A stretch of 30,189 nucleotides of DNA from JAQUCI01 sp964553255 (GTDB lineage Bacteria; Bacillota_I; Bacilli_A; Erysipelotrichales; Erysipelotrichaceae): contig CAZKJS010000020.1 of assembly GCA_964553255.1 (NCBI GenBank), forward strand, positions 1 to 30,189. Direction: 5' to 3'. A program made the position numbers and the translations under genes. Within the stretch, counting starts at the first letter, position 1, and every line of letters starts with the position of its first letter. The notes beneath the pieces are model-generated. The model was not told where the DNA came from. It did no database searches and saw only the letters and a list, made by a program, of their open reading frames with translations. Shown here piece after piece: positions 23,727-30,189 of this stretch.

Positions 23727-24946
23727 TCTTTGAATATCTTAAACTATCATTTGCGGACTTATGGGCAAACAAATTAAGAGCCTTTTTATCACTGATTGGC
23801 ATTGTTATTGGTGTCGCTGTTGTTTATGCGATCTTTTCAATTGCTGATCTAACCGAATATGCCATCAAATCAGAACTTATGAGCGGAGAAGGCATAGTAA
23901 CCATTCAATATGTCGAAAGCGATGAAAACCAAGAGCGAAGTAATATGCGTAGCTTTGCGGCGCTATTTGGCTTTAGTATCGGCGATACCCTTAATTACCA
24001 CTTCACCGATGGTGATCTTGTTGATCTATTAGCGATAGATGGCATCCTTGAAACCTTCGCAAATTATACCACCAGTGGTCGCATCAATATTGATGATAAA
24101 ACCGTTAATATCGTTATCAAACGTCATTCAACCAATTTTCTTGACTTTTATAGCTATGAATTAATAAGCGGAAAGGTCTTTGATGATTACCCTATTAACA
24201 GTCGCATCAGTGCTGTGCTTGTCGACAAGACCTTTATTAGTGTGAATACTAACTACACTCCTGAAGAAGCAGTAGGAAAAACATTTAGATTAAGAAATCG
24301 TATCTTTACTATTGCTGGTGTTATTGATAGTTCAACACGTTCCATAAATGGTATGGTATTAATGGATGGTATTGCCTATGATTCTATCTTTTCTAAAGGA
24401 ACTATGGCAAATATTTCCGTCAAGGTTGACCCAACCAAAGATCTTGATACCGTAAGCGCTGCCGCTACTTCCTTTTTAAATCAACGCTATGGAACAATCG
24501 ATAATTATGAAGTACAAGATCTATCCGCCATTGTTTCACAAATCACCAGTGTAACTGGTGTCTTATCAACAATCATGGCCATCATCGCAATGGTATCACT
24601 CTTGGTAGCTGGTATTGGCGTAATGAATATCATGTATATTTCTGTTTTAGAAAGAACACGCGAAATAGGAGTTAAACGCGCAATTGGTGCTAGTAAGACC
24701 GCCATCCAATTTCAGTTTCTCGTTGAATCAAGCACCCTAACCATCATTGGTGGCGTTGCTGGTATTATCTTTGGTATCATCATTATTCAAATTGCCATGT
24801 CATTACTTGATTTCCACATGCCAATGAACTTTTTATACATCATATATGGTATTGTCTTCTCACTATCACTAGGCTTAGCCTTTGGCTATCTACCCGCACG
24901 AAAAGCAGCCAAACTTAACATCATCGAAGCAATCGCGACTGAATGA
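23723..24946 (+). CDS. ABC transporter permease, MacB/FtsX family
   Basis: A 407-residue protein with the MacB layout: an N-terminal cytoplasmic amphipathic stretch and TM1 (FEYLKLSFADLWANKLRAF, then LSLIGIVIGVAVVYAIFSI), a large extracellular MacB_PCD domain (about 45-270) and three C-terminal helices of the FtsX domain. The conserved loop VLERTREIGVKRAIGAS is present, as is the closing LGLAFGYLPARKAAKLNIIEAI. The ATG overlaps the ATPase stop (ATGA). With the adaptor and ATPase it forms a tripartite exporter; no outer-membrane partner is expected in a Gram-positive. A strong terminator follows. Confidence 0.94.
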   Translation: MIFEYLKLSFADLWANKLRAFLSLIGIVIGVAVVYAIFSIADLTEYAIKSELMSGEGIVTIQYVESDENQERSNMRSFAALFGFSIGDTLNYHFTDGDLVDLLAIDGILETFANYTTSGRINIDDKTVNIVIKRHSTNFLDFYSYELISGKVFDDYPINSRISAVLVDKTFISVNTNYTPEEAVGKTFRLRNRIFTIAGVIDSSTRSINGMVLMDGIAYDSIFSKGTMANISVKVDPTKDLDTVSAAATSFLNQRYGTIDNYEVQDLSAIVSQITSVTGVLSTIMAIIAMVSLLVAGIGVMNIMYISVLERTREIGVKRAIGASKTAIQFQFLVESSTLTIIGGVAGIIFGIIIIQIAMSLLDFHMPMNFLYIIYGIVFSLSLGLAFGYLPARKAAKLNIIEAIATE

Positions 24947-24952
24947 TCGCAC

Positions 24953-24981
24953 AAATGCCTACAACTGCGTTGTAGGCATTT
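24953..24981 (+). terminator. terminator of the exporter operon
   Basis: Thirteen-base perfect stem AAATGCCTACAAC/GTTGTAGGCATTT, loop TGC, then TTCTTTAATG. It marks the right end of the well-ordered backbone. Confidence 0.9.
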
Positions 24982-25001
24982 TCTTTAATGATCATACTGC
25001 T

Positions 25002-25132
25002 TTAAATGTTTTTTGTGAGTTTTATTTGCTTTATAATATAACTCTCCCCTAACCATACCTTGTATCCTTCTAAGAATATAATGAAGTGTCCACTTGGATC
25101 ACTATACTTATAAGGGTTTTTCCCGCATAGGC
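25002..25132 (-). pseudogene. remnant of an RHS/YD-repeat core end with a variable tip
   Basis: Read on the minus strand, 25132-25084 encode AYAGKNPYKYSDPSGHF if one base is added to a run of five A (plus strand T 25117-25121). This is the terminal signature of RHS/YD-repeat cores (AYxxNNP..YxDPSG), after which the variable toxin tip begins. The tip here is short (IIFLEGYKVWLGESYIIKQ, then a stop at 25002-25004). Upstream, stops appear in every frame, so it is a scrap. From 24982 to 25319 I see no other gene. The signature is clear; how it relates to the toxin genes to the right is inferred. Confidence 0.6.
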
Positions 25133-25319
25133 TTATTCTGAGATAAGAGGCTACTGTCACTTCCCTCGTATGTGTCTATTGAGAGAAGTAATACTGTCAT
25201 CATATTTAAGTCATTGTTTTTTTATGGATTAAGAGATAATCACTTCTTTTGTGTTCCATGCTCGACCTGTGTAGCATTTCTACTCCTCAATCAAGTTAGA
25301 ATATCGCTGTAAGTGGAAA

Positions 25320-25527
25320 CGCCTGTTTGGGGTGAATTTAGCGAGCGTTCCACTTTGCCTTTTTAGGGCTAAACCACTGCCTGCTCTGAATATTATTTCG
25401 GTGCAGGATAAAGGAAGGTGGTCGCACGCGTCCATCTTCCAGTGACTTTCGCCGGCAGTGTCGACGATTTCAAGATTTTTGTTACGTGGTCGAAATGACC
25501 CATTGTGTGTCAGATAGGTGGTCGGCA
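25320..25527 (-). mobile_element. repeat copy A, IS21-family end-like element
   Basis: About 208 bases that recur at 27264-27460, roughly 80 percent identical by eye over the first 105 bases, including 27 identical bases (25371-25397 and 27315-27341). It holds three copies of the short motif GTGGTCG (about 25418, 25486, 25518) and ends GGTGGTCGGCA; spaced repeats of this sort mark the multi-site termini of IS21-family elements. No istA or istB frame is present. The 82-codon open frame on the minus strand across it is not conserved in the other copy. The family name is my inference from the pattern. The strand is arbitrary; both copies have the same orientation. Confidence 0.5.
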
Positions 25528-25586
25528 TTATTAAGAATTAGCTAATAACCCGAATTTCCTGCTCGTTTTAGGTCGTCGACGCTGAC

Positions 25587-25913
25587 TCATTCAAACACAA
25601 TCACTTCTCCAGAATCATAATGCAAACTAATTGCTTCTGGACCAGTGTAGTCTTCCTCCAGAAGAGACACTTCAATAAAAGTTTCATCTTCAAGCTGGAT
25701 TTTTAAAAATGCTCTTGCTTCATACTCGATATTTACTATTTTTTTCTTAATTGCACTGCTTAATTCAATTTTGTTAGTCTCATCCGAAAAGTAGCATGTA
25801 ACTGGATTAAAAATATTCATAACCAGAGAATCCATGACGAGTTGAAAATAATCTTCAACTCGTTCTGCTTTCTGGATGGTTGCACTAACTAAATCATAAA
25901 TTGTTTTACTCAT
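25587..25913 (-). CDS. putative immunity protein for the adjacent toxin
   Basis: A 108-residue, strongly acidic protein (about twice as many D/E as K/R) with no signal or membrane segment and no family I recognise. It starts eight bases after the stop of the toxin gene, with AGGTG before the ATG, the classic placement of an immunity gene behind a polymorphic-toxin tip. The C-terminal half alternates hydrophobic and charged residues (FLKIQLEDETFIEVSLLEED, ISLHYDSGEVIVFE), predicting beta strands. Unlike most neighbours it has no stop or frameshift. The expected role, by position, is to bind and block the toxin tip in the cytosol. Confidence 0.6.
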   Translation of the reverse strand: MSKTIYDLVSATIQKAERVEDYFQLVMDSLVMNIFNPVTCYFSDETNKIELSSAIKKKIVNIEYEARAFLKIQLEDETFIEVSLLEEDYTGPEAISLHYDSGEVIVFE

Positions 25914-25921
25914 ATTCGCAC

Positions 25922-27256
25922 CTACTTTAATGTGAAATGTGACTGTGAGTTTGGTAGAATCCTTCCTGTAACTGGATCTACCCCTTGAAGACTTTTGTTT
26001 TCAAATTTTACATATCCATTTGGATATCCTGGTGAATTACCTCGAGGTGGCGTTGGATCCATTATTCGAACATTTGATACCTGTCCATTGGCACCACTGC
26101 TACCTCCCGTATACGAGAATCCTGTAGTTTTACCTGCTGGGTTAACTACATCAACCGGTCCTGACGCTCCTTTAGGAATTGGTATTGCATCTCCATTAGG
26201 AGTGACCACAAAATCAGGAGCTCTATTTGCGGTTGCTGTCCCACCCTTAAAAACATCCTCATTATGCTTAATGAATAAACTCTTAACCCTATCATACCCA
26301 GCAGATATATAACTATTAGCTTTTCTTATTCCACTAACTGCTAAATTCTTCGCCCCGTTATAGACATTAGTGATACCTGTCTTTACAGAGTTTACTACTC
26401 TTCGTCCAATATCTTTAACTGTGCTTACTGTCTAAGCTACTGCACTATCAATTGTATTGGTTATACCTGTTAATATCTTACTATTGTTTTGTGTTAGTTT
26501 CAATCCACGTTTAAGCTGTGAATTACCACCCAATACATTTAGACCACCAGACATAACTCGATATATTCGATCAGTTGTACTTAACTTATCTCCTGCTAGT
26601 GAATATCCTACAACACCACTAGCTATCTGTATTCCTCCTACGACTCCCATCGTTAAGCCAGTATATGTCGCTATTGTTCCCAATAATGCACTGCTTGTTG
26701 CTAAAAATGGTAAGGCTGATAGTCCTAGTGCCATTGCGCCAAATGTTCCTGCTACTAGTGCTATATTCTGTAAATTTGAATCGAAGTAATTAGCAAATGA
26801 TTTCAGATTGAAGTTTTCTTGTGGATTAGAGAAAAACTCCCAAGTTGATGTTGCTAGATTCTTAAAGGCATCAATATTTATATATGCCTTCACAAACCCA
26901 GTAATGAAGTTACCTATCTTACTTAGTATTCCTTCTTCGTTTGTCTTGGCATTTTGCCTTACTTGTTCTAGATAATTATCATAAGCTTCTTGGGTTACTG
27001 TACGATTAAATTCTTCATGTACTATCTTAGCACCTTTGGGTATCGCATCTTCAATGGCTTGCTGCTGTGCTAGATAATCTGCTTGTAGTTTCTCTTGTAC
27101 TAATAAACGCCAAGATACGTTAGTATTACTAGGTCCTGGATTATATGAATCTATAATATCATTGATTTGGTTTTCGGTTAGTGGTTTATCAACGGTTGGG
27201 GTCTTGGTATTATTGGCACTAGCTATCTTACTAGCTGCAGTACCGGCAATGTATTG
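25922..27256 (-). pseudogene. 5'-truncated polymorphic toxin, type-24-like tip, one in-frame TAG
   Basis: One reading frame runs from 27256 to the stop at 25922, broken only by TAG at 26432-26434 (SAVA*TVSTVKDI). The upstream part has a Gln-rich helical segment (QEKLQADYLAQQQAIEDAIP), then a Gly/Ala-rich hydrophobic region (NIALVAGTFGAMALGLSALP and more, about 26600-26780), like pre-toxin regions. After the TAG come a linker and a tip with VSNVRIMDPTPPRGNSPGYP, NGYVKFENKSLQGVDPVTGR and SQSHFTLK, which resembles tips annotated as polymorphic toxin type 24; biochemical activity unknown. At 27257-27259 the frame meets TGA exactly where repeat copy B begins, so the front was removed by that element. 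Shorter frames starting at GTG (26893, 26209) are pieces of this gene. Confidence 0.7.
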
Positions 27257-27263
27257 TCAGTCT

Positions 27264-27460
27264 CGCCTGTTTGGTGCGAATTTGGTGAGCATTCCGTTTC
27301 GCCTTTTAAGATCAAAACCACTGCCTGCTCTGAATATTATTACGGTGCGGGATAAAGGGACGTGGTCGCCTCGAATCACAAACTCTGGGAGTACCGACGT
27401 TTTAAAGGCTTTTAGTACGTGATCGAAATGGGCATTCTTGTGTCAAATGGGTGGTTAGCA
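27264..27460 (-). mobile_element. repeat copy B, IS21-family end-like element
   Basis: Second copy of the element at 25320-25527, same orientation. Its GTGGTCG-type motifs are more decayed (ACGTGGTCG, CGTGATCG, GGTGGTTAGCA). It abuts the broken 5' end of the toxin gene. The 74 bases that follow (27461-27534) hold no gene I can recognise. Confidence 0.5.
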
Positions 27461-27534
27461 ACTTCACTAATCCGCCATTTCAAGTCATTTACAAGGCTAC
27501 GGTTATGTGGATATGCACGATAATGTACTGAAAC

Positions 27535-27846
27535 CTAAATTTCTACGCCAGTTTCGGTATATACAAATTTTTTAAGATTGTTCTCATTCACCAACATTAT
27601 ATCTGTGCCTACTGGCATATTAAATATTTCAATAACAGCAGGTTCTATATTGACAATAGTTCCCCAATCACACACCGCCATATTAGATGAATCAGCTAAA
27701 AATTCATCAGTGTCTATGTCAGACAAATATCTCCAACCGTTATCAAGTGCATTACATGAAGACTCTCAGAAACACCATTTGACATTCCCCAGACCATTCA
27801 AGATATTTCTTGATACTACACATCCACCTAAACCAATACTTTTCAT
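27535..27846 (-). pseudogene. DUF2185-type immunity protein with an internal TGA
   Basis: ATG at 27846 with AGAGGA upstream begins MKSIGLGGCVVSRNILNG and continues LGNVKWCF, then TGA, then ESSCNALDNGWRYLSD and IDTDEFLADSSNMAVCDWGT to FNMPVGTDIMLV. The GWR(F/Y)LSDIDTDEF, NIEPAV and NMPVGT blocks are those of the DUF2185 family, found as an immunity protein in polymorphic toxin loci. Family members have Arg where the TGA lies (CFRE), so a single CGA-to-TGA change explains it. The rest of the frame (about 103 codons) is intact. Without readthrough only a 63-residue piece from a TTG could be made. An alternative is a sequencing error at that base. Confidence 0.7.
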
Positions 27847-27848
27847 TT

Positions 27849-28088
27849 TTATTCCTCTTTGATTAGCTCTTTAATAATTTCTTGCCCTCATTCTGTTAAC
27901 AATTTTCTAACACTAATTCCTGATTTGTTTGTGATATCAATGTTTTGAGGATTTGATAATACTTCTTCTGAGAACTTCATGACCTCATCTGATTGACGTT
28001 TTAGAAGTTCTAAACATATCGACAACAATGCAGTATTTTCGTTCGCGTCTAATCTATAATATTCTACAATGTTGATTCACAATTTCAT
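27849..28088 (-). pseudogene. small helical protein remnant with two in-frame TGA codons
   Basis: A frame of 80 codons from ATG at 28088 reads MKL*INIVEYYRLDANENTA, then LLSICLELLKRQSDEVMKFS and, near the end, VRKLLTE*GQEIIKELIKEE. The TGA codons are at 28077-28079 and 27888-27890. The body is a well-formed amphipathic-helix sequence and the true stop lies three bases before the DUF2185 ATG, so it was once a translated gene of the same operon. Both TGAs could be former TGG (Trp). I do not recognise the family; small helical accessory or immunity protein is a guess from position. The true start is uncertain. Confidence 0.5.
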
Positions 28089-28130
28089 TCAAGCATTACT
28101 AAAATAGCTTTTTATCTATCTATGAAAAGT

Positions 28131-28336
28131 CTATTTTGATATTTCTCTTTTTATAATAGATTGTGCAATTCTCCTCAGCTCATTTTCATCATATTCACCG
28201 CCTATTGAATATGATATAGCGAGTATTTGTTTTGCTTTTTATCAAGCATATCATCAGACAGTTCAAGCTTAAGTTCTTCAAACATTTCTTTAATAATCTG
28301 TCTAGCCAAAGTTTTATCCTTAGTTGATTGATACAT
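28131..28336 (-). pseudogene. small hypothetical protein with a -1 frameshift in an A run
   Basis: ATG at 28336 with GAGAGGAA upstream begins MYQSTKDKTLARQIIKEMFE and continues ELKLELSDDMLDKK. There the frame breaks at five A (plus strand T 28236-28240). Adding one base restores AKQILAISYSIGGEYDENEL, RRIAQSIIKREISK and a stop at 28131, a 68-residue charged helical protein. The restored frame is so coherent that one deleted base is the simplest account, by mutation or homopolymer sequencing error. No family recognised. It lies directly behind the broken toxin tip at 28353, an immunity-gene position. Confidence 0.55.
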
Positions 28337-28352
28337 TTTTAATTCCTCTCTT

Positions 28353-28703
28353 TTACTTTGGTAATTTTATTAAACTGTCAAGTATAATTTGTTTATTCGT
28401 GATTACTTGTGTTGCTCCCCCTATTCCATATTCAGGATAACATCTTGTAAGTGGCTCAAGATAATTTGCTGTACCCCAATTACCATTCGGTATCCGAATA
28501 TCATCAATAATCTGAAGTGTATCAAAAGAGCCTCTAATCGAAGCGTCATGTGGCACTTGTAAACTTCCAAGCGAAACAACATCATATTCATTAAAGCTAA
28601 AGTACGTTCCATTTGGTGTCCCATAGTAATCGGATTTATTATCACCAAATTAATCACTGTTTCCTTTAAACAATGACTCTTTTACATTAAAGAGATAGTT
28701 AAC
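28353..28703 (-). pseudogene. orphan toxin-tip remnant, possibly TNT-like
   Basis: The frame reads VNYLFNVKESLFKGNSD, TAA at 28650-28652, then FGDNKSDYYGTPNGTYFSFN, SLGSLQVPHDASIRGSFDTL, IRIPNGNWGTANYLEPLTRC, YPEYGIGGATQVI and a stop at 28353. The pattern G.P.G.YFS, then a basic strand, then the Gly-rich end (EYGIGGATQ) recalls C-terminal tips of the TNT (NAD-glycohydrolase-like) type, but this is a weak, motif-level resemblance. There is no start or delivery domain; further stops (28706 and beyond) lie upstream, so it is a tip fragment with a dead front. From 28707 to 28769 I see only degenerate sequence. A small broken gene follows 17 bases on. Confidence 0.45.
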
Positions 28704-28769
28704 TTATAGATAGCCTTCGAAAGTTCAGAATTAATCAAATGCACTATTTTCTCTATTCATACTTACCCA

Positions 28770-29228
28770 CTACCAAGCAATAAGATTTCTTTCTATAACA
28801 TCTCTTATAGATTTATACTGCACTGTTTCAAATTCATCACCTGTACAATTATTATATACTTTGTCTAATATATCTCTATCTTTACAATAGAATTCAATAA
28901 ATGTTGAATCTGTACATAGGAAGATCAATTCACAATTACTCTTTAGGAAATCTTCAAACGTCTCTAGTTCAGTGCTTTCACATCCTAAAGGATATGCTTT
29001 TATATCAGCAAATATCATGTAATAATTATCTCTTGATATACATTTAAAGAATTCTTCTCCACTTAAGATATTTGTCCCAAAAAAGCTTTCATTCAAATTA
29101 CCACTTTCCGAGTATAAAAAATCATCAGCATTTATATACCACACATAATTAAATAAATTAATCCCATTTAGTATTTTATATAAATAATTGCTATATTCAT
29201 TTTTTACTCTAATATCTAGACCAATCAC
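28770..29228 (-). CDS. DUF2691-like protein, putative immunity protein
   Basis: About 152 residues from a GTG at 29228 (MIGLDIRVKNEYSNYLYKIL), which has GGAAGGGAG 10 bases upstream. An ATG 37 codons earlier is open, but its added residues do not fit. Blocks NGINLFNYVWYINADDFLYS, LSGEEFFKCISRDNYYMIFA, FEDFLKSNCELIFLCTDSTF and EFYCKDRDILDKVYNN match my recollection of the DUF2691 family, a cytosolic protein of unknown function common in Bacillota and frequent beside toxins. It follows the toxin gene that enters from the right edge (stop at 29354), so it is the likely antidote for it. The frame has no lesions. The link to the toxin is inferred from position. Confidence 0.65.
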   Translation of the reverse strand: MIGLDIRVKNEYSNYLYKILNGINLFNYVWYINADDFLYSESGNLNESFFGTNILSGEEFFKCISRDNYYMIFADIKAYPLGCESTELETFEDFLKSNCELIFLCTDSTFIEFYCKDRDILDKVYNNCTGDEFETVQYKSIRDVIERNLIAW

Positions 29229-29353
29229 TTTGTATTTTCTCCCTTCCAAATATAAATTCACTTCATGATATCTATAGATTAATAAAAACTTCAATTTTAC
29301 TCCTTGAAAATTTGGTTGGTAATTAGAATACATATGCATTCTATCTACATATT

Positions 29354-30189
29354 TTATTGTAAGACCATCTTCATTCCTTTTTCAAATCCTGCTACTGCAA
29401 CAGGTATAAGTGGGTCATTCAATGCCCCAACTACAGTAGCATCGTCTGCTATGAGAATAATAGTTGCTATCCCTGCAACAATGATCAATCCAACTCCAGT
29501 AAGTTTTACCCAACATGAATTACTCATAGAATACGACGTAATTATCTGTTTGTTAACTGGGGGTATTGAGACACCCGGTTGTCTTTTTCCATTTTTCCAT
29601 TCATGTTCGTGTGGAAATTCATGTCCTACACCACCATGATTATAGTCAGTATCTTTGGTAGGTTGTCCGTCTGGCCCATATTCCCTCTCTTGTTTAAGAC
29701 TACCGTCTGGATTGCGAAGTACACCCTTAGAATTAGGTTCTCCAGTCTTCGGAAGGCTATTTGCATTAACAATATTAGTATTTGTCTGTATTTGTGTATC
29801 ATAAGCTACATTACTATTTATAACATCTTTACCTGATTCATAAGAAACATTAGCCTCATATTGATTATCATAACGATTGGTATGATCGGTAAGGAATCCA
29901 TTATAACCAACCAAATCATCAAAGTAAGCATAATCATATATACCTCTCTTTATCCTATCATCATCGTTGGGATGTTTTGTTTTTGTGACATAGTTATAGA
30001 CAACGTTATCTGATAAATAGACATCATTCAATAGTTGGTTAGAATAATCATAGTATACATTATTTGATGAGGTATTATTACTTGGGTTATTTGTTGGAGG
30101 ACTTGGATTGGTTGGTGGACTTGGATTATTAATTTCACCATCATCAGGATCAGGCTGAGGCTTAGGAATTCTTCCACCAAGTTCATTCT
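29354..30189 (-). CDS. polymorphic toxin C-terminal part (partial, N-terminus beyond window edge)
   Basis: The frame is open from the window edge to TAA at 29354 (about 277 residues). Order: a Pro/Asn-rich linker (PKPQPDPDDGE, then NPSPPTNPSPPTNNPSNN), a Tyr/Asp-rich stretch (YDYAYFDDLVGYNGFLTDHT), and a tip with NPDGSLKQEREYGPDGQP, TKDTDYNHGGVGHEFPHEHE and W. The pattern YGPDG...DxDYNH...H.FPHxHxW is one I associate with C-terminal tips of Bacillota polymorphic toxins and phage-like proteins; its activity is unknown. After it comes one hydrophobic helix (LTGVGLIIVAGIATIILIA) and a short tail. The LPKTG in it is followed by 170 more residues, so it is not a sortase signal. Start unknown. A DUF2691-like gene follows at 29228. 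Confidence 0.6.
   Translation of the reverse strand, partial: NELGGRIPKPQPDPDDGEINNPSPPTNPSPPTNNPSNNTSSNNVYYDYSNQLLNDVYLSDNVVYNYVTKTKHPNDDDRIKRGIYDYAYFDDLVGYNGFLTDHTNRYDNQYEANVSYESGKDVINSNVAYDTQIQTNTNIVNANSLPKTGEPNSKGVLRNPDGSLKQEREYGPDGQPTKDTDYNHGGVGHEFPHEHEWKNGKRQPGVSIPPVNKQIITSYSMSNSCWVKLTGVGLIIVAGIATIILIADDATVVGALNDPLIPVAVAGFEKGMKMVLQ
30093..30127. repeat. 18-base tandem repeat encoding a PPTNPS linker
   Basis: Two 17-base units (30093-30109, 30111-30127; one mismatch, period 18) read on the minus strand as Pro-Ser-Pro-Pro-Thr-Asn. They form the proline-rich linker of the partial toxin and could change length by slippage. Confidence 0.6.

Noticed and set aside
25280..25528. 82-codon open frame on the minus strand across repeat copy A
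   Set aside because: It is not open in repeat copy B, has no ribosome binding site and resembles no protein; it is an accident of the element.
27162..27422. 86-codon open frame on the plus strand across the toxin end and repeat copy B
   Set aside because: It crosses the junction between a real minus-strand gene and the repeat, so it cannot be an ancestral gene.
27535..28088. UGA read as Trp (genetic code 4) to explain the in-frame TGA codons
   Set aside because: lplA, gcvPB and the ABC permease end in TGA, Trp is TGG throughout, the DUF2185 TGA stands at an Arg position and the toxin lesion is TAG.
28421..28657. 78-codon minus-strand frame overlapping the TNT-like tip
   Set aside because: Its composition is unlike a protein (Leu/Met rich), and the other frame over the same bases carries the coherent domain motif.
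29741..29755. LPKTG sequence resembling a sortase sorting signal in the right-edge toxin
   Set aside because: About 130 residues follow it, the helix is far away and there is no basic tail directly after a hydrophobic segment; the following residues belong to the toxin-tip motif.

Overview
The window looks like a low-GC, cell-walled, probably anaerobic member of the Bacillota, in the Erysipelotrichia or the cell-walled neighbours of Mollicutes. The signs are a SAM-I riboswitch on metK, an [FeFe]-hydrogenase-like protein, glycine decarboxylase split into two subunits (GcvPA/GcvPB), a GSI-type glutamine synthetase, a VanY-type carboxypeptidase, AGGAGG-like ribosome binding sites and compact rho-independent terminators. 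UGA is a normal stop (lplA, gcvPB and the ABC permease end in it) and Trp is UGG. The exact taxon is inference. No rRNA, tRNA or CRISPR array was seen.

Layout. (i) 1-2177, minus: a coupled set VanY-like carboxypeptidase, DUF5131 protein and an alpha/beta hydrolase cut by the window edge. (ii) 2241-4950: metK under a SAM-I riboswitch (minus), divergent from a two-cluster [FeFe]-hydrogenase-like protein (plus). (iii) 4949-8682, minus: PHP phosphoesterase and cardiolipin synthase, then patatin-like lipase and SWIM zinc-finger protein. (iv) 8724-10546: a Gfo/Idh/MocA oxidoreductase (plus), then GNAT acetyltransferase and glutaredoxin-like protein (minus). (v) 10688-18298, plus: lipoate ligase, dihydrolipoyl dehydrogenase, gcvT, gcvH, gcvPA, gcvPB and a second Gfo/Idh/MocA gene. 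This is a self-contained glycine cleavage system: LplA lipoylates GcvH, Lpd reoxidises it, and T, PA and PB do the chemistry. (vi) 18391-21900: tex (plus) converging on glnA (minus). (vii) 22050-24981, plus: a MacAB-like exporter operon (adaptor, ATPase, permease) with a consensus promoter and an inverted repeat at its start.

(viii) 25002-30189 is different in character: poor in GATC (the backbone is rich in it), almost all minus strand, and full of broken genes. I read it as a decaying polymorphic (RHS-type) toxin locus. From right to left, in the direction of transcription, it holds a toxin gene running off the window; a DUF2691-like putative immunity gene; a broken toxin tip possibly related to TNT; two broken small genes; a DUF2185-type immunity gene with a nonsense codon; a ~200 bp element resembling an IS21-family end; a 5'-truncated toxin resembling polymorphic toxin type 24 with one in-frame TAG; its apparently intact immunity gene; a second copy of the ~200 bp element in the same orientation; and a scrap of an RHS core ending in a YSDPSG motif. 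This region is the most interesting part of the window.

Family assignments come from motif recognition by eye, with no database search.
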